Shown: in pieces, positions 17,529 to 25,058 of the stretch
Numbering within the stretch: position 1 is the stretch's first letter
Layout of the letters: each line of letters opens with the position of its first letter
NCBI RefSeq assembly: GCF_003075525.1
Contig: NZ_QDDR01000008.1
Location: 186,001 to 250,000 of the forward strand
Source of the DNA: Pararhodobacter aggregans
GTDB taxonomy: Bacteria > Pseudomonadota > Alphaproteobacteria > Rhodobacterales > Rhodobacteraceae
Length of the DNA stretch: 64,000 bases
Direction: 5' to 3'
The notes under the pieces: generated by a model
The model's database searches: none
What the model was told of the DNA's origin: nothing
The model's input: the letters and a program-made list of their open reading frames with translations, nothing else
Program-made: the position numbers and the translations under genes

Positions 17529-18150
17529 GCAAGCCCTCGGCCAGCGCGGTGGACAGGATGTCGACCGCGCCAGCCAGTTTCTCGTCGATGATGTGCAGGT
17601 AGTCGGTCCAGTCGTGCAGGCCGGTCAGGTCCGATTGCCCGTCCGAAATCCCCCGCAGCGCGATCAGCGGCAGCCCGGCCTGCATGCAGGCGCGCTGCAC
17701 GGCGTAGGTCTCCATATCCACCATATCCTCGGCGATGCCGTCATAGGCGAGGCCGGTGACGATGTTGCCGCCGGTGGAGAGCGTCGCTTCCTCGATCCCC
17801 GGCAGGCGCAGGGGCAGCGGCAGCACCTTCGGCAGGTCCAGGAACGGCACCAAGCCTTTCTCGAACCCCAGGGGCGAGGCGTCGATGTCGCGCCAGGCGA
17901 CGGCGCTGGCCTGATAGAGCCCGCAATGGGCCAGCCGCGCCGATCCGGCTGAACCGAGCGAGACCACCAGATCCGGCGGCGTCCCGGCGGCCGAGAGCCG
18001 CGCCAGCGCCGTGGCGGTGCCGATGGCGGCTTCAACAGGTCCGACGCCGGTTATCAGGGGCGTGATCCGGGCCCGCAGATGCGGGCCGAATTCGGCGCGG
18101 GCGGCCATGACGAACAGCACGTCATGGTCGGAGAGGCGGGTCAACATCAT
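17518..18150 (-). CDS. mtnN: 5'-methylthioadenosine/S-adenosylhomocysteine nucleosidase
   Basis: A 210-residue nucleoside phosphorylase-fold enzyme that hydrolyses methylthioadenosine or S-adenosylhomocysteine, releasing adenine, in methionine salvage. Signs are the substrate loop VDMETYAVQRAC, with the conserved Glu contacting the ribose, and the catalytic Asp in LRGISDGQSD near the C-terminus. It is a little shorter than typical MtnN (about 230), and the early LGSAG segment is clear. Its ATG overlaps the stop of the upstream membrane-protein gene (ATGA), so it forms the end of the ilvI-ilvH-membrane protein-mtnN run, an unusual setting. Confidence 0.82.
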   Translation of the reverse strand: MMLTRLSDHDVLFVMAARAEFGPHLRARITPLITGVGPVEAAIGTATALARLSAAGTPPDLVVSLGSAGSARLAHCGLYQASAVAWRDIDASPLGFEKGLVPFLDLPKVLPLPLRLPGIEEATLSTGGNIVTGLAYDGIAEDMVDMETYAVQRACMQAGLPLIALRGISDGQSDLTGLHDWTDYLHIIDEKLAGAVDILSTALAEGLLRS

Positions 18151-18587
18151 CGGCTTCTCATCAGACGGTCGGCCAGGCCCGAGACTGCCGCAAGGCCCAG
18201 CGCCAGGGCAAGGGCGATCAGCGTGACGCGGCGCCGGGCCTCGGGGATCACCGGCCAGAAGGCGACCTGCGGCGGATCGCCCGGCAGGACGGCGACCGCG
18301 ACCGTGCCGCCGGCCCAGAGCGTGGTCAGCGAGGCGGGCGGATGGTCGAGGCTGGCGGTGAAGGTCCCGGCCTCGCTGTCCGAGACGAAAAGCCGGACCT
18401 CGCCGCGGGGCCAGGGCGTCTCGCGGCTGGGTTCGCGCAGATCGGTAATCAGCACCACGGCCTCGGTCCGGTGGCCGGGCGGGCGTAGCCGGTGCAGCTG
18501 CAAGCTTTGAACTATGGCGACGAGGCAGAGCACCAGCGCCGCGGTCAGCGCCGCCCCCGTGACCAGGGGCAGCGCCCGGCGGATCAC
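18147..18587 (-). CDS. Small membrane protein, DUF3592-like
   Basis: A 146-residue protein with a hydrophobic segment at each end (about residues 8-28 and 122-140) and a soluble, probably periplasmic, beta-rich middle (TEAVVLITDLREPSRE, TVAVAVLPGDPPQVAFWP). This layout resembles DUF3592 proteins, but similarity is too loose to be firm, and no function is known. It is coupled by ATGA overlaps to ilvH upstream and to mtnN downstream, so it is co-translated with both. No catalytic motif is visible. Confidence 0.65.
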   Translation of the reverse strand: MIRRALPLVTGAALTAALVLCLVAIVQSLQLHRLRPPGHRTEAVVLITDLREPSRETPWPRGEVRLFVSDSEAGTFTASLDHPPASLTTLWAGGTVAVAVLPGDPPQVAFWPVIPEARRRVTLIALALALGLAAVSGLADRLMRSR

Positions 18588-19153
18588 CCCATGGCCCCGC
18601 CGCGGGGCAGGGCTGCGACGCCGGTGCGGGCCAGTTCGGTCAGGCCGAGCGGGCGCATCAGATCGGCGAAGGCGTCGATTTTCGACGGCGCGCCGGTGAT
18701 TTCGAACACGAAGCTGCCCAGCGTTGAATCGACGACATTGGCGCGGAAGATCTCGGCCAGGCGCAGGGCCTCGATGCGGGCGTCGCCCTTGCCCTCGACC
18801 TTCAGAAGCGCCAGTTCCCGCTCGACCGACGCGCCCTCGACCGTCAGATCATGCACCTCGTGCACCGGCACGATGCGGCCGAGCTGGGCCTTGATCTGCT
18901 CGATGACGGCGGGGGTGCCCTTGGTCACGATGGTGATGCGCGACAGGTGGCCCTTGTGGTCGGTTTCGGCGACCGTCAGGCTTTCGATGTTGTAGCCGCG
19001 CCCGGAGAAGAGGCCGATGACACGGGCCAGGACACCGGGTTCGTTGGCGACGATCACCGCCAGGGTGTGGGATTCGATAATGTCCGAATGCGGGTCGCGA
19101 AGGTCATAGGCGGAGTGCTTGGACGAACCTTGCTGGATGTGTAGCGGGGACAT
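18584..19153 (-). CDS. ilvH: Acetolactate synthase small (regulatory) subunit
   Basis: The regulatory subunit of acetohydroxyacid synthase, which activates the large subunit and gives valine feedback control. The 189-residue protein has an N-terminal ACT domain (HTLAVIVANEPGVLARVIGLFSGRGYNIESL, about residues 28-60) and the C-terminal small-subunit domain ending in LGLTELARTGVAALPRG. It starts 78 bases after the ilvI stop and is presumably transcribed with it under the attenuator upstream of ilvI. The Gly-Val-Leu-Ala segment of the ACT domain is where valine binds in characterised homologs. Confidence 0.96.
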   Translation of the reverse strand: MSPLHIQQGSSKHSAYDLRDPHSDIIESHTLAVIVANEPGVLARVIGLFSGRGYNIESLTVAETDHKGHLSRITIVTKGTPAVIEQIKAQLGRIVPVHEVHDLTVEGASVERELALLKVEGKGDARIEALRLAEIFRANVVDSTLGSFVFEITGAPSKIDAFADLMRPLGLTELARTGVAALPRGGAMG

Positions 19154-19231
19154 GGGGGTTCCGTTCGGTAAGCGGGAAGGACAGGGGCCGGGGTCCGGCG
19201 ACCCGCTGGGGGGCCGCCGGGTCCGTCAGGA

Positions 19232-21001
19232 TCAGACCAGCGTCAGGCCGATGCCCGTGATGGCGCCGCGCACATCGTCCGAGGGCAGCAGCATGTCGTT
19301 ATGCGCATTGCCCGAAGGGATCATCGGCAGGCAGTTCTCGTGCCGCTCGACCAGGCAGTCGAAGATCACCGGCCCGTCGTAGTCCAGCATCGCCATGATC
19401 GCGTCGTCCAGTTCATCGGGATGCTCGGCCCGGATGCCCTTGCAGCCGAAAGCCTCGGCCAGTTTGACGAAATCGGGCAGCGATTCCGACCAGGAATGCG
19501 AATAGCGCTCGCCATGCAGCAATTGCTGCCACTGGCGGACCATGCCCAGACGCTCGTTGTTGAGGATGAACTGCTTGACGGGCGTGCGGAACTGCACCGC
19601 GGTCCCCATCTCCTGCATGTTCATCAGCCACGAGGCCTCACCCGCCACGTTGATGACCAGCGCGTCGGGATGGGCGATCTGCACGCCGATCGAGGCGGGC
19701 AGGCCGTAACCCATGGTCCCCAGACCGCCCGAGGTCATCCAGCGGTTCGGGCCGTCGAAATTGAGGTATTGCGCCGCCCACATCTGGTGCTGGCCGACCT
19801 CGGTGGTGATGTAGCGGTCGCGGCCCTTGGTCAGCGCCTCCAGCCGCTGCAGCGCCAGCTGCGGCTTGATGATCGATTCCGACCCCTTGTAGGCGAGGCA
19901 GTTGACGGCTTTCCAGGCGTCGATCTGCTTCCACCACTGGGCCAGCCCCTCGCGGTTGGTCTTGCGACCGCGCGATTTCCAGATCCGCAGCAGGTCCTCC
20001 AGCACATGGCCGACATCGCCCAGGATCGGCAGATCGACGCGGATCACCTTGTTGATCGACGAGGGGTCGATGTCGATATGGACCTTGCGCGAATTCGGGC
20101 TGAAGGCATTGACCCGGCCGGTGATGCGGTCGTCGAAGCGGGCGCCGATGTTGACCATCAGATCGCAATCATGCATCGCCATATTGGCCTCGTAGAGGCC
20201 ATGCATGCCCAGCATGCCGATCCACTGCTTGCCGGACGCCGGATAGGCGCCCAGACCCATCAGGGTCGAGGTGACCGGGATGCCGGTGGCATCGGCCAGT
20301 TCGACCAGCAGCTGGCAGGCGGCGGGGCCCGAGTTGATGACGCCGCCGCCGGTATAGAAGATCGGGCGCTCGGCCTGTTCCAGCATCTCGACCAGCGCGG
20401 TGATCGCGTCGATATCGCCCTTCACGCGGGGCTGGTAATGGTCGACCTTGGCCTTTTGCGGGGGCGTATAGGTGCCCTCGGCGAATTGCACGTCCTTGGG
20501 GATGTCGACCAGCACCGGACCCGGGCGGCCCGAGGTCGCGACGTGGAACGCCTGATGGATCGTCTCGGCCAGACGGTCGGGATCCTTCACCAGCCAGTTG
20601 TTCTTGGTGCAGGGACGGGTGATGCCGACGGTATCGGCCTCCTGGAAGCCGTCGGTGCCGATCAGGAAGGTCGGCACCTGACCCGACAGCACGATCATCG
20701 GGATCGAATCCATCAGCGCATCGGTGATGCCGGTCACGGCGTTGGTCGCCCCCGGACCCGAGGTCACCAGCACGACGCCCGGCTTACCGGTCGAGCGCGC
20801 GTAGCCCTCGGCCATGTGGGTCGCGCCCTGTTCGTGGCGCACCAGCACGTGGCGGATCTCGTTTTGCTGGAACAGCTCGTCGTAAATCGGAAGCACCGCG
20901 CCGCCCGGGTAGCCGAAGACCACCTCGACCCCCTGGTCCTTGAGCGCCTGAACGACCATCTTCGCGCCGGTCATCTGCGACGTGGTCTTCTGCTGGGACA
21001 T
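19232..21001 (-). CDS. ilvI: Acetolactate synthase large (catalytic) subunit
   Basis: A thiamine-diphosphate enzyme that condenses pyruvate with pyruvate or 2-oxobutyrate, the first common step of branched-chain amino-acid synthesis. The 589-residue protein has the catalytic Glu in the N-terminal Pyr domain (VEVVFGYPGGAVLPIYDEL), the DALMDSIPMIVLSGQVPT segment, and the C-terminal ThDP-binding region (GDxxx-N equivalent VAGEASWLMNMQEMGT, FILNNERLGMVRQWQ). Here the usual GDGSF reads AGEAS, a common alphaproteobacterial variant. I start at MSQQKTT, preceded by GGAGAAG; a GTG four codons upstream is possible. A leader-peptide attenuator lies just upstream. Confidence 0.95.
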   Translation of the reverse strand: MSQQKTTSQMTGAKMVVQALKDQGVEVVFGYPGGAVLPIYDELFQQNEIRHVLVRHEQGATHMAEGYARSTGKPGVVLVTSGPGATNAVTGITDALMDSIPMIVLSGQVPTFLIGTDGFQEADTVGITRPCTKNNWLVKDPDRLAETIHQAFHVATSGRPGPVLVDIPKDVQFAEGTYTPPQKAKVDHYQPRVKGDIDAITALVEMLEQAERPIFYTGGGVINSGPAACQLLVELADATGIPVTSTLMGLGAYPASGKQWIGMLGMHGLYEANMAMHDCDLMVNIGARFDDRITGRVNAFSPNSRKVHIDIDPSSINKVIRVDLPILGDVGHVLEDLLRIWKSRGRKTNREGLAQWWKQIDAWKAVNCLAYKGSESIIKPQLALQRLEALTKGRDRYITTEVGQHQMWAAQYLNFDGPNRWMTSGGLGTMGYGLPASIGVQIAHPDALVINVAGEASWLMNMQEMGTAVQFRTPVKQFILNNERLGMVRQWQQLLHGERYSHSWSESLPDFVKLAEAFGCKGIRAEHPDELDDAIMAMLDYDGPVIFDCLVERHENCLPMIPSGNAHNDMLLPSDDVRGAITGIGLTLV

Positions 21002-21060
21002 GGTCTTCTCCACCTCTGGTCTGGGTCCGGTCTGTGCCTCAGGCCGGCAACGCGGGCAAT

Positions 21061-21084
21061 AAAAAACCCCCGGGTCAGGGGGGG
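21061..21084 (-). terminator. Intrinsic terminator in the ilvI leader (attenuator)
   Basis: Reading the minus strand, a CCCCC run, TGACCC and GGGGG form a hairpin followed by TTTTTT (positions 21066-21061). It lies about 60 bases before the ilvI start and 27 bases after the leader-peptide stop codon, the classical place for an attenuator. A GGGGGCC stretch inside the leader peptide could pair with the C run instead and prevent the terminator. Confidence 0.7.
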
Positions 21085-21110
21085 CATGCGGGGGACGTTC
21101 GGTTTCGGTG

Positions 21111-21158
21111 TTACACCGATCCGTTCAGGCCCCCGGAACTGATAAGTACGAAGCGCAT
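21111..21158 (-). CDS. ilv leader peptide (MRFVLISSGGLNGSV)
   Basis: A 15-codon frame beginning with ATG ending at 21158. It is preceded on the minus strand by AAGAGGTG at good ribosome-site spacing and ends in TAA. It carries consecutive Val-Leu-Ile codons (residues 4-6), with another Leu and a final Val, the three products of the pathway. It is followed by the terminator hairpin at 21061-21084 and then ilvI. Ribosome stalling at these codons when charged branched-chain tRNAs are scarce would leave the downstream RNA free to avoid the terminator. Attenuation of ilvBN is known in Caulobacter; here it is inferred from layout. Confidence 0.7.
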   Translation of the reverse strand: MRFVLISSGGLNGSV

Positions 21159-21307
21159 TCGTCACCTCTTGGTTCGGGCGGAATTTACGTCTGCCGCAAA
21201 GCAGCGTCAACCGTCAAAGCGGGGTGTTTGATGCGAATTCGGCGGTAAATCTTTGCGAAAGTTGCGCAAGGCCGCTTTCCGGCGCAGGAAATGGAAATCG
21301 GGGCGGT

Positions 21308-22168
21308 TCAGCGCCCCGGCTTCAGCCCTGATTCGGTCGGCGGCAGGGTGATCGCCGCCACTTGTTCGGTAATCGGCCGTACCGCCAAGGGATGCGGCTG
21401 CTCGGTGTAATCCGCCGGATTGCCCAGATCGCGCCACTGGCCGTCACGATAGACCTCGAGCGCGCCGAAACTGGCCTTGTAGGCCATCTTGACGCTGCCC
21501 GGCACCCAATAGCCGAGATAGACGTAGGGCAGGCCCACCTGCCGGGCCAGCGCCACATGGTCGAGGATCATGTAGGTGCCAAGCCCGTCCTTGATCCGGT
21601 CGGGATCATAGAAGGAATAGACCAGGCTCAGCCCGTCATCGAGCACATCGGTCAGGCAGACAGCCGCCAGCTTGCGGCCGGAACCGCGCTGGCCCTTGGG
21701 GGCGACCTCGGGCTTTTCGGTGTATTCGATGACGCGCGAACGGACCGGCGTCTCCTCGATCATCGCCGCGAATTCGAAGATATCCATGTCAGCCATGCCG
21801 CCATCGGCGTGCCGGCTGTCCAGATAGCGGCGGAAGAGGGTGAATTGCTCATCCGTGGCCCAGGGGCTGGTCGCTTCGCGGTTCAGATGCTCGTTGCGGC
21901 GCAGGTTCTTGCGCTGGCTGCGCGAGGGTTCGAAATCCGCGACCCGGATCCGGGCCGACAGGCAGGCCGCGCATTCCGAACAGGCCGGGCGATAGAGCAC
22001 GTTCTGCGAGCGCCGGAAGCCCTGTTTCGACAGCGTGTCGTTGAGCGCGCGCGCGCCTTCGCCGGTCAGGGCGGTGAACAATTTCCTCTCGCTCTGCCCC
22101 GGCAGATAGGGGCAGGGCTGCGGCGCCGTGACATAGAACTGCGGCGCGATAGGCAGCGAATGGCGCAT
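21308..22168 (-). CDS. bpt: Aspartate/glutamate leucyltransferase
   Basis: Bpt transfers Leu from Leu-tRNA to proteins beginning with Asp or Glu, making them N-degron substrates for ClpS-ClpAP. The 286-residue protein has the N-terminal zinc-type motif [16 protein letters not shown] (about residues 57-73) and the C-terminal arginyltransferase-type domain ([45 protein letters not shown]). The length and the AxCxxCxxC-type N-terminus match the bacterial Bpt (Ate1-like) family. It is 150 bases downstream of an RDD gene, separated by a small CCCCGGT/ACCGGGG hairpin, so it may have its own promoter. Confidence 0.94.
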   Translation of the reverse strand: MRHSLPIAPQFYVTAPQPCPYLPGQSERKLFTALTGEGARALNDTLSKQGFRRSQNVLYRPACSECAACLSARIRVADFEPSRSQRKNLRRNEHLNREATSPWATDEQFTLFRRYLDSRHADGGMADMDIFEFAAMIEETPVRSRVIEYTEKPEVAPKGQRGSGRKLAAVCLTDVLDDGLSLVYSFYDPDRIKDGLGTYMILDHVALARQVGLPYVYLGYWVPGSVKMAYKASFGALEVYRDGQWRDLGNPADYTEQPHPLAVRPITEQVAAITLPPTESGLKPGR

Positions 22169-22318
22169 GATGGGCGCCCGTCCTTCCTGGTCGAGGCTGT
22201 GGTTGTCACTGGCGAGGCCCCGGTCTGACCGGGGTCAGGCGGGTTTCCGAGCTACCGTAGCAAGGCGAATTGTCCTCGCCAAGGGATTGTTTGACGCTTG
22301 CGCGACAGGAGCGCGGCT

Positions 22319-22756
22319 TCAGGAGACCAGGCTCCGGTTGACGATCACGGTGCCGAGGATCTTGTCGTTGAGCCCCTGTTTGTAGGGCGTCATGACCATC
22401 AGCAGCACCGAGACCAGCTGGCCGAGGATGAAGCTCATCGACAGCGCGTAGATCGCCGAATGCCAGAGCGCCAGCGCCGTGTCCGGCTGCCGCCCGTCCA
22501 GCCTGCGCCATTCCAGCGCCACCAGCATCATCCCGGCGGTGGCGCCGAACCGGTCGAGCATCAGCGTGCGGTAGGTGATGGCGACGCCCATCCAGACCAG
22601 AGGCAGGATGAAGATGGCGATGAAGCCGGTCAGCGCCAGGGCCAGCACCACCAGGATCAGCGTGATCGCCAGATCCACCACCCAGGCGAGGAAGCGCTTG
22701 GGGATCAGATCGTCGTAGAAGGCGGGATCGTCATAGGGATCGGGCAGGGCGGTCAT
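22319..22756 (-). CDS. RDD family membrane protein
   Basis: A 145-residue membrane protein of the RDD family, with three hydrophobic segments (about residues 25-50, 53-70 and 103-125). The family's N-terminal Arg-Asp pattern reads PKRFLAWVVDLAITLI, a usual variant. RDD proteins are thought to be ion antiporters or membrane accessory proteins; nothing here decides. The ATG overlaps the stop of the upstream YbaK gene by four bases (ATGA), so the two are translationally coupled, although no functional link is obvious. Confidence 0.85.
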   Translation of the reverse strand: MTALPDPYDDPAFYDDLIPKRFLAWVVDLAITLILVVLALALTGFIAIFILPLVWMGVAITYRTLMLDRFGATAGMMLVALEWRRLDGRQPDTALALWHSAIYALSMSFILGQLVSVLLMVMTPYKQGLNDKILGTVIVNRSLVS

Positions 22757-23217
22757 GCGGTGAAAGCTCCTTCGCGCGCGCCGCAGGCTGCAATCAATGC
22801 GCCGGGCTCGACCGAGAACACATGGTCAGGCGTTCCGGCCGCGGCATAGACAAGAGCGAAGTCGCGCAGGCGGGGATCGGCGAAGATCGCGGGCGGGGTC
22901 AGATGCCCGACCGGGGCCACGCCGCCGATGGCGAACCCGGTGACTGCCCGCACCGTGGCGGCGTCGGCGCGGCTCAGCGCCTCGCCCGCAAGCAGGGCAG
23001 CACGATCGGGGTCCAGCCGGTTGCCGCCAGCGGTCAGGAACAGATAGATCTGCCCGCTTTCGCCCTGAAAGATCAGCGATTTGACGATCTGGTCCAGCTC
23101 GCAGCCGCAGGCCACAGCGGCGGCTTCGGCGGTGCGGCTGGGGCCGGGGTTCAGGATTTCCGCCCGAAGTCCGATGTCCTCGATGGCCTTGGCGACGCGC
23201 GCCAGCGATTTGCTCAT
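22753..23217 (-). CDS. YbaK/prolyl-tRNA editing domain protein
   Basis: A 154-residue free-standing editing domain of the YbaK/ProX superfamily, which deacylates mischarged tRNAs. The family Lys lies in ELDQIVKSLIFQG (about residue 46), with the GxxxPxG segment IGGVAPVGHLTP and the C-terminal VFSVEPGALIAACGA. Which mischarged tRNA it hydrolyses (Ala- or Cys-tRNA-Pro, Ser-tRNA-Thr and so on) cannot be read from the sequence. It is the first gene of a coupled pair with the RDD gene, and 93 bases separate it from the sspB stop upstream. Confidence 0.88.
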   Translation of the reverse strand: MSKSLARVAKAIEDIGLRAEILNPGPSRTAEAAAVACGCELDQIVKSLIFQGESGQIYLFLTAGGNRLDPDRAALLAGEALSRADAATVRAVTGFAIGGVAPVGHLTPPAIFADPRLRDFALVYAAAGTPDHVFSVEPGALIAACGAREGAFTA

Positions 23218-23310
23218 GTCTGTCTCCGTCTTGCGGTCAACATGGGCATCAAGGTGCCGGGCTGCAAGACGGTGGGCTGAACGTCGGGGGGATGAACGTC
23301 GGAGGGCAGC

Positions 23311-23775
23311 CTACTTGCGGAACTTGTCGAGGCTCACGACTTCGCCCGCTTTGGGGGCCTCGGGCACCGAATGCAGCATCGGCGCTTCCTCGTCGTCGTC
23401 CTCATCCTCGTCGTCGTCATCGACATGGGTCTCGAACTTGAGGCCGAACTCGACCGAGGGGTCGACGAAGGTCGAGATCGCGTCGAAGGGGATGTACAGC
23501 GGCTCGGGCTGGTTGCCGAAATTCAGCGTCACCGCGAAACCCTGGTCATCGACGGCGAGGTTCTCGAACCAGTGCTGGATGACGATGGTGATCTCGTCCG
23601 GGTAGCGCGCCTTCAGCCAATCGGCCATCTCGACGCCCGGATACTGGGTGTTCAGCGTGATGAAGAAGTGATGCGCCCCCGGCAGGCCGTGCTCGGCGGT
23701 GCGGATCATCACCTCGCGGATCAGGCCGCGCATGGCCTGGTGCATCAGGTTTCCGTAGTCGATTCCGCGCGTCAT
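23311..23775 (-). CDS. sspB: SspB-type ClpXP adaptor (alphaproteobacterial)
   Basis: An adaptor that delivers ssrA-tagged proteins to the ClpXP protease. The 154-residue protein begins MTRGIDYGNLMHQAMRG, has the SspB core GAHHFFITLNTQYPGVEM and ITIVIQHWFENLAVDD, then a long acidic linker (residues about 116-128, DDDDEDEDDDEE) and a conserved C-terminal ClpX-docking tail, VVSLDKFRK. I prefer the second of two adjacent ATGs because AAGGGG sits six bases before it. It lies 0.9 kb from the tmRNA gene that makes the tag, with one gene between, on the same strand. Identification is strong from the core plus tail. Confidence 0.93.
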   Translation of the reverse strand: MTRGIDYGNLMHQAMRGLIREVMIRTAEHGLPGAHHFFITLNTQYPGVEMADWLKARYPDEITIVIQHWFENLAVDDQGFAVTLNFGNQPEPLYIPFDAISTFVDPSVEFGLKFETHVDDDDEDEDDDEEAPMLHSVPEAPKAGEVVSLDKFRK

Positions 23776-23853
23776 CGTCATCCCCTTCGAACCCCCGGAT
23801 GGTCGGGGTCGTCTGCCCCTGAGCATAGGCGTTTCGCGACCGAAGAAAAGCCT

Positions 23854-24633
23854 TCAGCGGGGGTGCAGGTGCAGAAAACCCGACAGGCTGGCCAGTTGCG
23901 TGTCGCGCGGGGCCGGGGCGAGGGCCATCGGCGGGATCAGTTCGCGCAGCATTTTCTGGCGCATGGCACGGGCGAAATCGCTGTGCTGATGGGCGGTGAT
24001 GACGAAACCGCCCGGGGTGACGACATTGCGGCGGTAGAAATTGGTGATCGGCTGGCCGGTGCCTGCCGCCTCGATCGCGAGGCCATTGATGGTGATCCCC
24101 CGGGCATAGGCCGTGCGGCGTTCGGTGCCCAGCGTATAGCCCTCGTTCTCGTCCCCGTCGCCCGAGATGTCGATCACCCAATGGGCGCAGTCGCGGACCT
24201 GGCCGAATTGCTCGACCGCCACGGCGATGGCTTCGCCCACGGCGGTGTTGCCCCCGGAATGGGCCCGGGGCAGCGTGCCGATGCGGGCGGCAAGCTGCGC
24301 CACCTCGGCGGGTTCCGTGAGGCGGGTGAAGGGAACCGAGACTGTCTGTTCCATGGCGCCCGACCATTGCATGACCCCGAGCGCGACCTGTCCCTGCAGG
24401 AGCGCGGCGCGGACATCTTCGTCCCTGAGCGCATTGGCGATGCCCTGAAGCTGGAGCGCGTATTCATAGCTGTCGACCGAGCCCGAGACATCGACCGCCA
24501 GCATCAGCGCGATATCGCAGGCCCGGGCCTGCGGGGCGGCGGCCAGCGGCAGCGCCAGCGCAAGGGCGCCGAGCAGGCGGCGCAGAGTCGGTCGGCGTGG
24601 GTCGGGACCGGCAGGCATGGGGTAGGGTGCCAT
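23854..24633 (-). CDS. DUF1194 secreted von Willebrand factor A-domain protein
   Basis: A 259-residue exported protein. The N-terminus (RRLLGALALALPLAAAPQARA) is a signal peptide, after which the mature protein begins near CDIALML. The VWA domain has the MIDAS motif DVSGS (about residue 48) and WVIDISGDGDENEG, so it should bind a divalent metal and a protein ligand. Family members are annotated DUF1194, function unknown. Two in-frame ATGs (24633 and 24618) are possible; neither has a clear ribosome site. It lies between ssrA and sspB on the same strand with no visible functional connection. Confidence 0.82.
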   Translation of the reverse strand: MAPYPMPAGPDPRRPTLRRLLGALALALPLAAAPQARACDIALMLAVDVSGSVDSYEYALQLQGIANALRDEDVRAALLQGQVALGVMQWSGAMEQTVSVPFTRLTEPAEVAQLAARIGTLPRAHSGGNTAVGEAIAVAVEQFGQVRDCAHWVIDISGDGDENEGYTLGTERRTAYARGITINGLAIEAAGTGQPITNFYRRNVVTPGGFVITAHQHSDFARAMRQKMLRELIPPMALAPAPRDTQLASLSGFLHLHPR

Positions 24634-24689
24634 GCAGGGCGTGCAGGCGCATTCACGAAGCCGTGATCGGGTCGGTGAAAGGAGGGGGG

Positions 24690-25007
24690 AAGTGGAGGTT
24701 TCTGTTGCCAGGTACCTCCGAACCCCGCCCTACGGGGCTAACCGCAGGGACTTAAGATCGGTTTAGGTCAACTGCTTACGCAGCGACGGCCACCGGAGCA
24801 CGGTTGTCATTGGCAACTGTACGTTTTGCACCGATATCGGTGGTAGCTCACCGGGACAAAGCAAACCCCTTTAGACGTTCGTCGATCCTGTTTCGGCCCC
24901 ATTCGCCCCCAATGAAGGACGTTTTGGTGGAGCCGCCGGGTACCGCCCCCGGGTCCGATCCGATTATTACGAGCGCGTTTATGTCCATAGTCCCGGTTGC
25001 CCGGAAC
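24690..25007 (-). ncRNA. ssrA: Two-piece (circularly permuted) tmRNA
   Basis: tmRNA rescues ribosomes stalled without a stop codon and tags the peptide for proteolysis. On the minus strand the acceptor piece comes first and ends in a tRNA-like T-arm and acceptor strand CGGCTCC-ACCA (CCA at 24927-24925). A 24-base intervening segment follows. The coding piece starts at 24900 with GGGGCCGAAACAGGATCGAC, whose first seven bases pair with CGGCTCC as in one-piece tmRNAs. The tag frame lies at 24814-24776. A hairpin (GGAGGT/ACCTCC, 24694-24719) marks the approximate 3' end; both outer ends are estimates. The layout is diagnostic of alphaproteobacteria. Confidence 0.93.
24776..24814 (-). other. tmRNA proteolysis-tag frame (ANDNRAPVAVAA)
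   Basis: Thirteen codons from GCC (24814) to TAA (24776) encode Ala-Asn-Asp-Asn-Arg-Ala-Pro-Val-Ala-Val-Ala-Ala. The AND start and the VAA end with two hydrophobic-Ala residues are those recognised by SspB-like adaptors and by ClpX respectively. The first Ala codon is the resume codon. Confidence 0.93.
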
Positions 25008-25013
25008 AGGGTC

Positions 25014-25042
25014 AATATAGGGTGCCGAAGGGCGGGCCTCAA
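25014..25042 (-). promoter_or_regulatory. Sigma-70-type promoter of ssrA
   Basis: On the minus strand TTGAGG (25042-25037) and TATATT (25019-25014) are separated by exactly 17 bases. Transcription should start near 25007, just before the acceptor piece. Confidence 0.7.
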
Positions 25043-25058
25043 GGGGGGCTCTGCGGGG

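Noticed and set aside
22218-22234. CCCCGGT-CTG-ACCGGGG hairpin upstream of bpt as a riboswitch
   Set aside because: It is a simple short hairpin without any recognisable aptamer; at most a weak end for the RDD gene transcript.
23370-23415. CTC/GTC-rich tandem-like bases inside sspB
   Set aside because: They simply encode the acidic Asp/Glu linker of SspB, not a DNA repeat with its own role.
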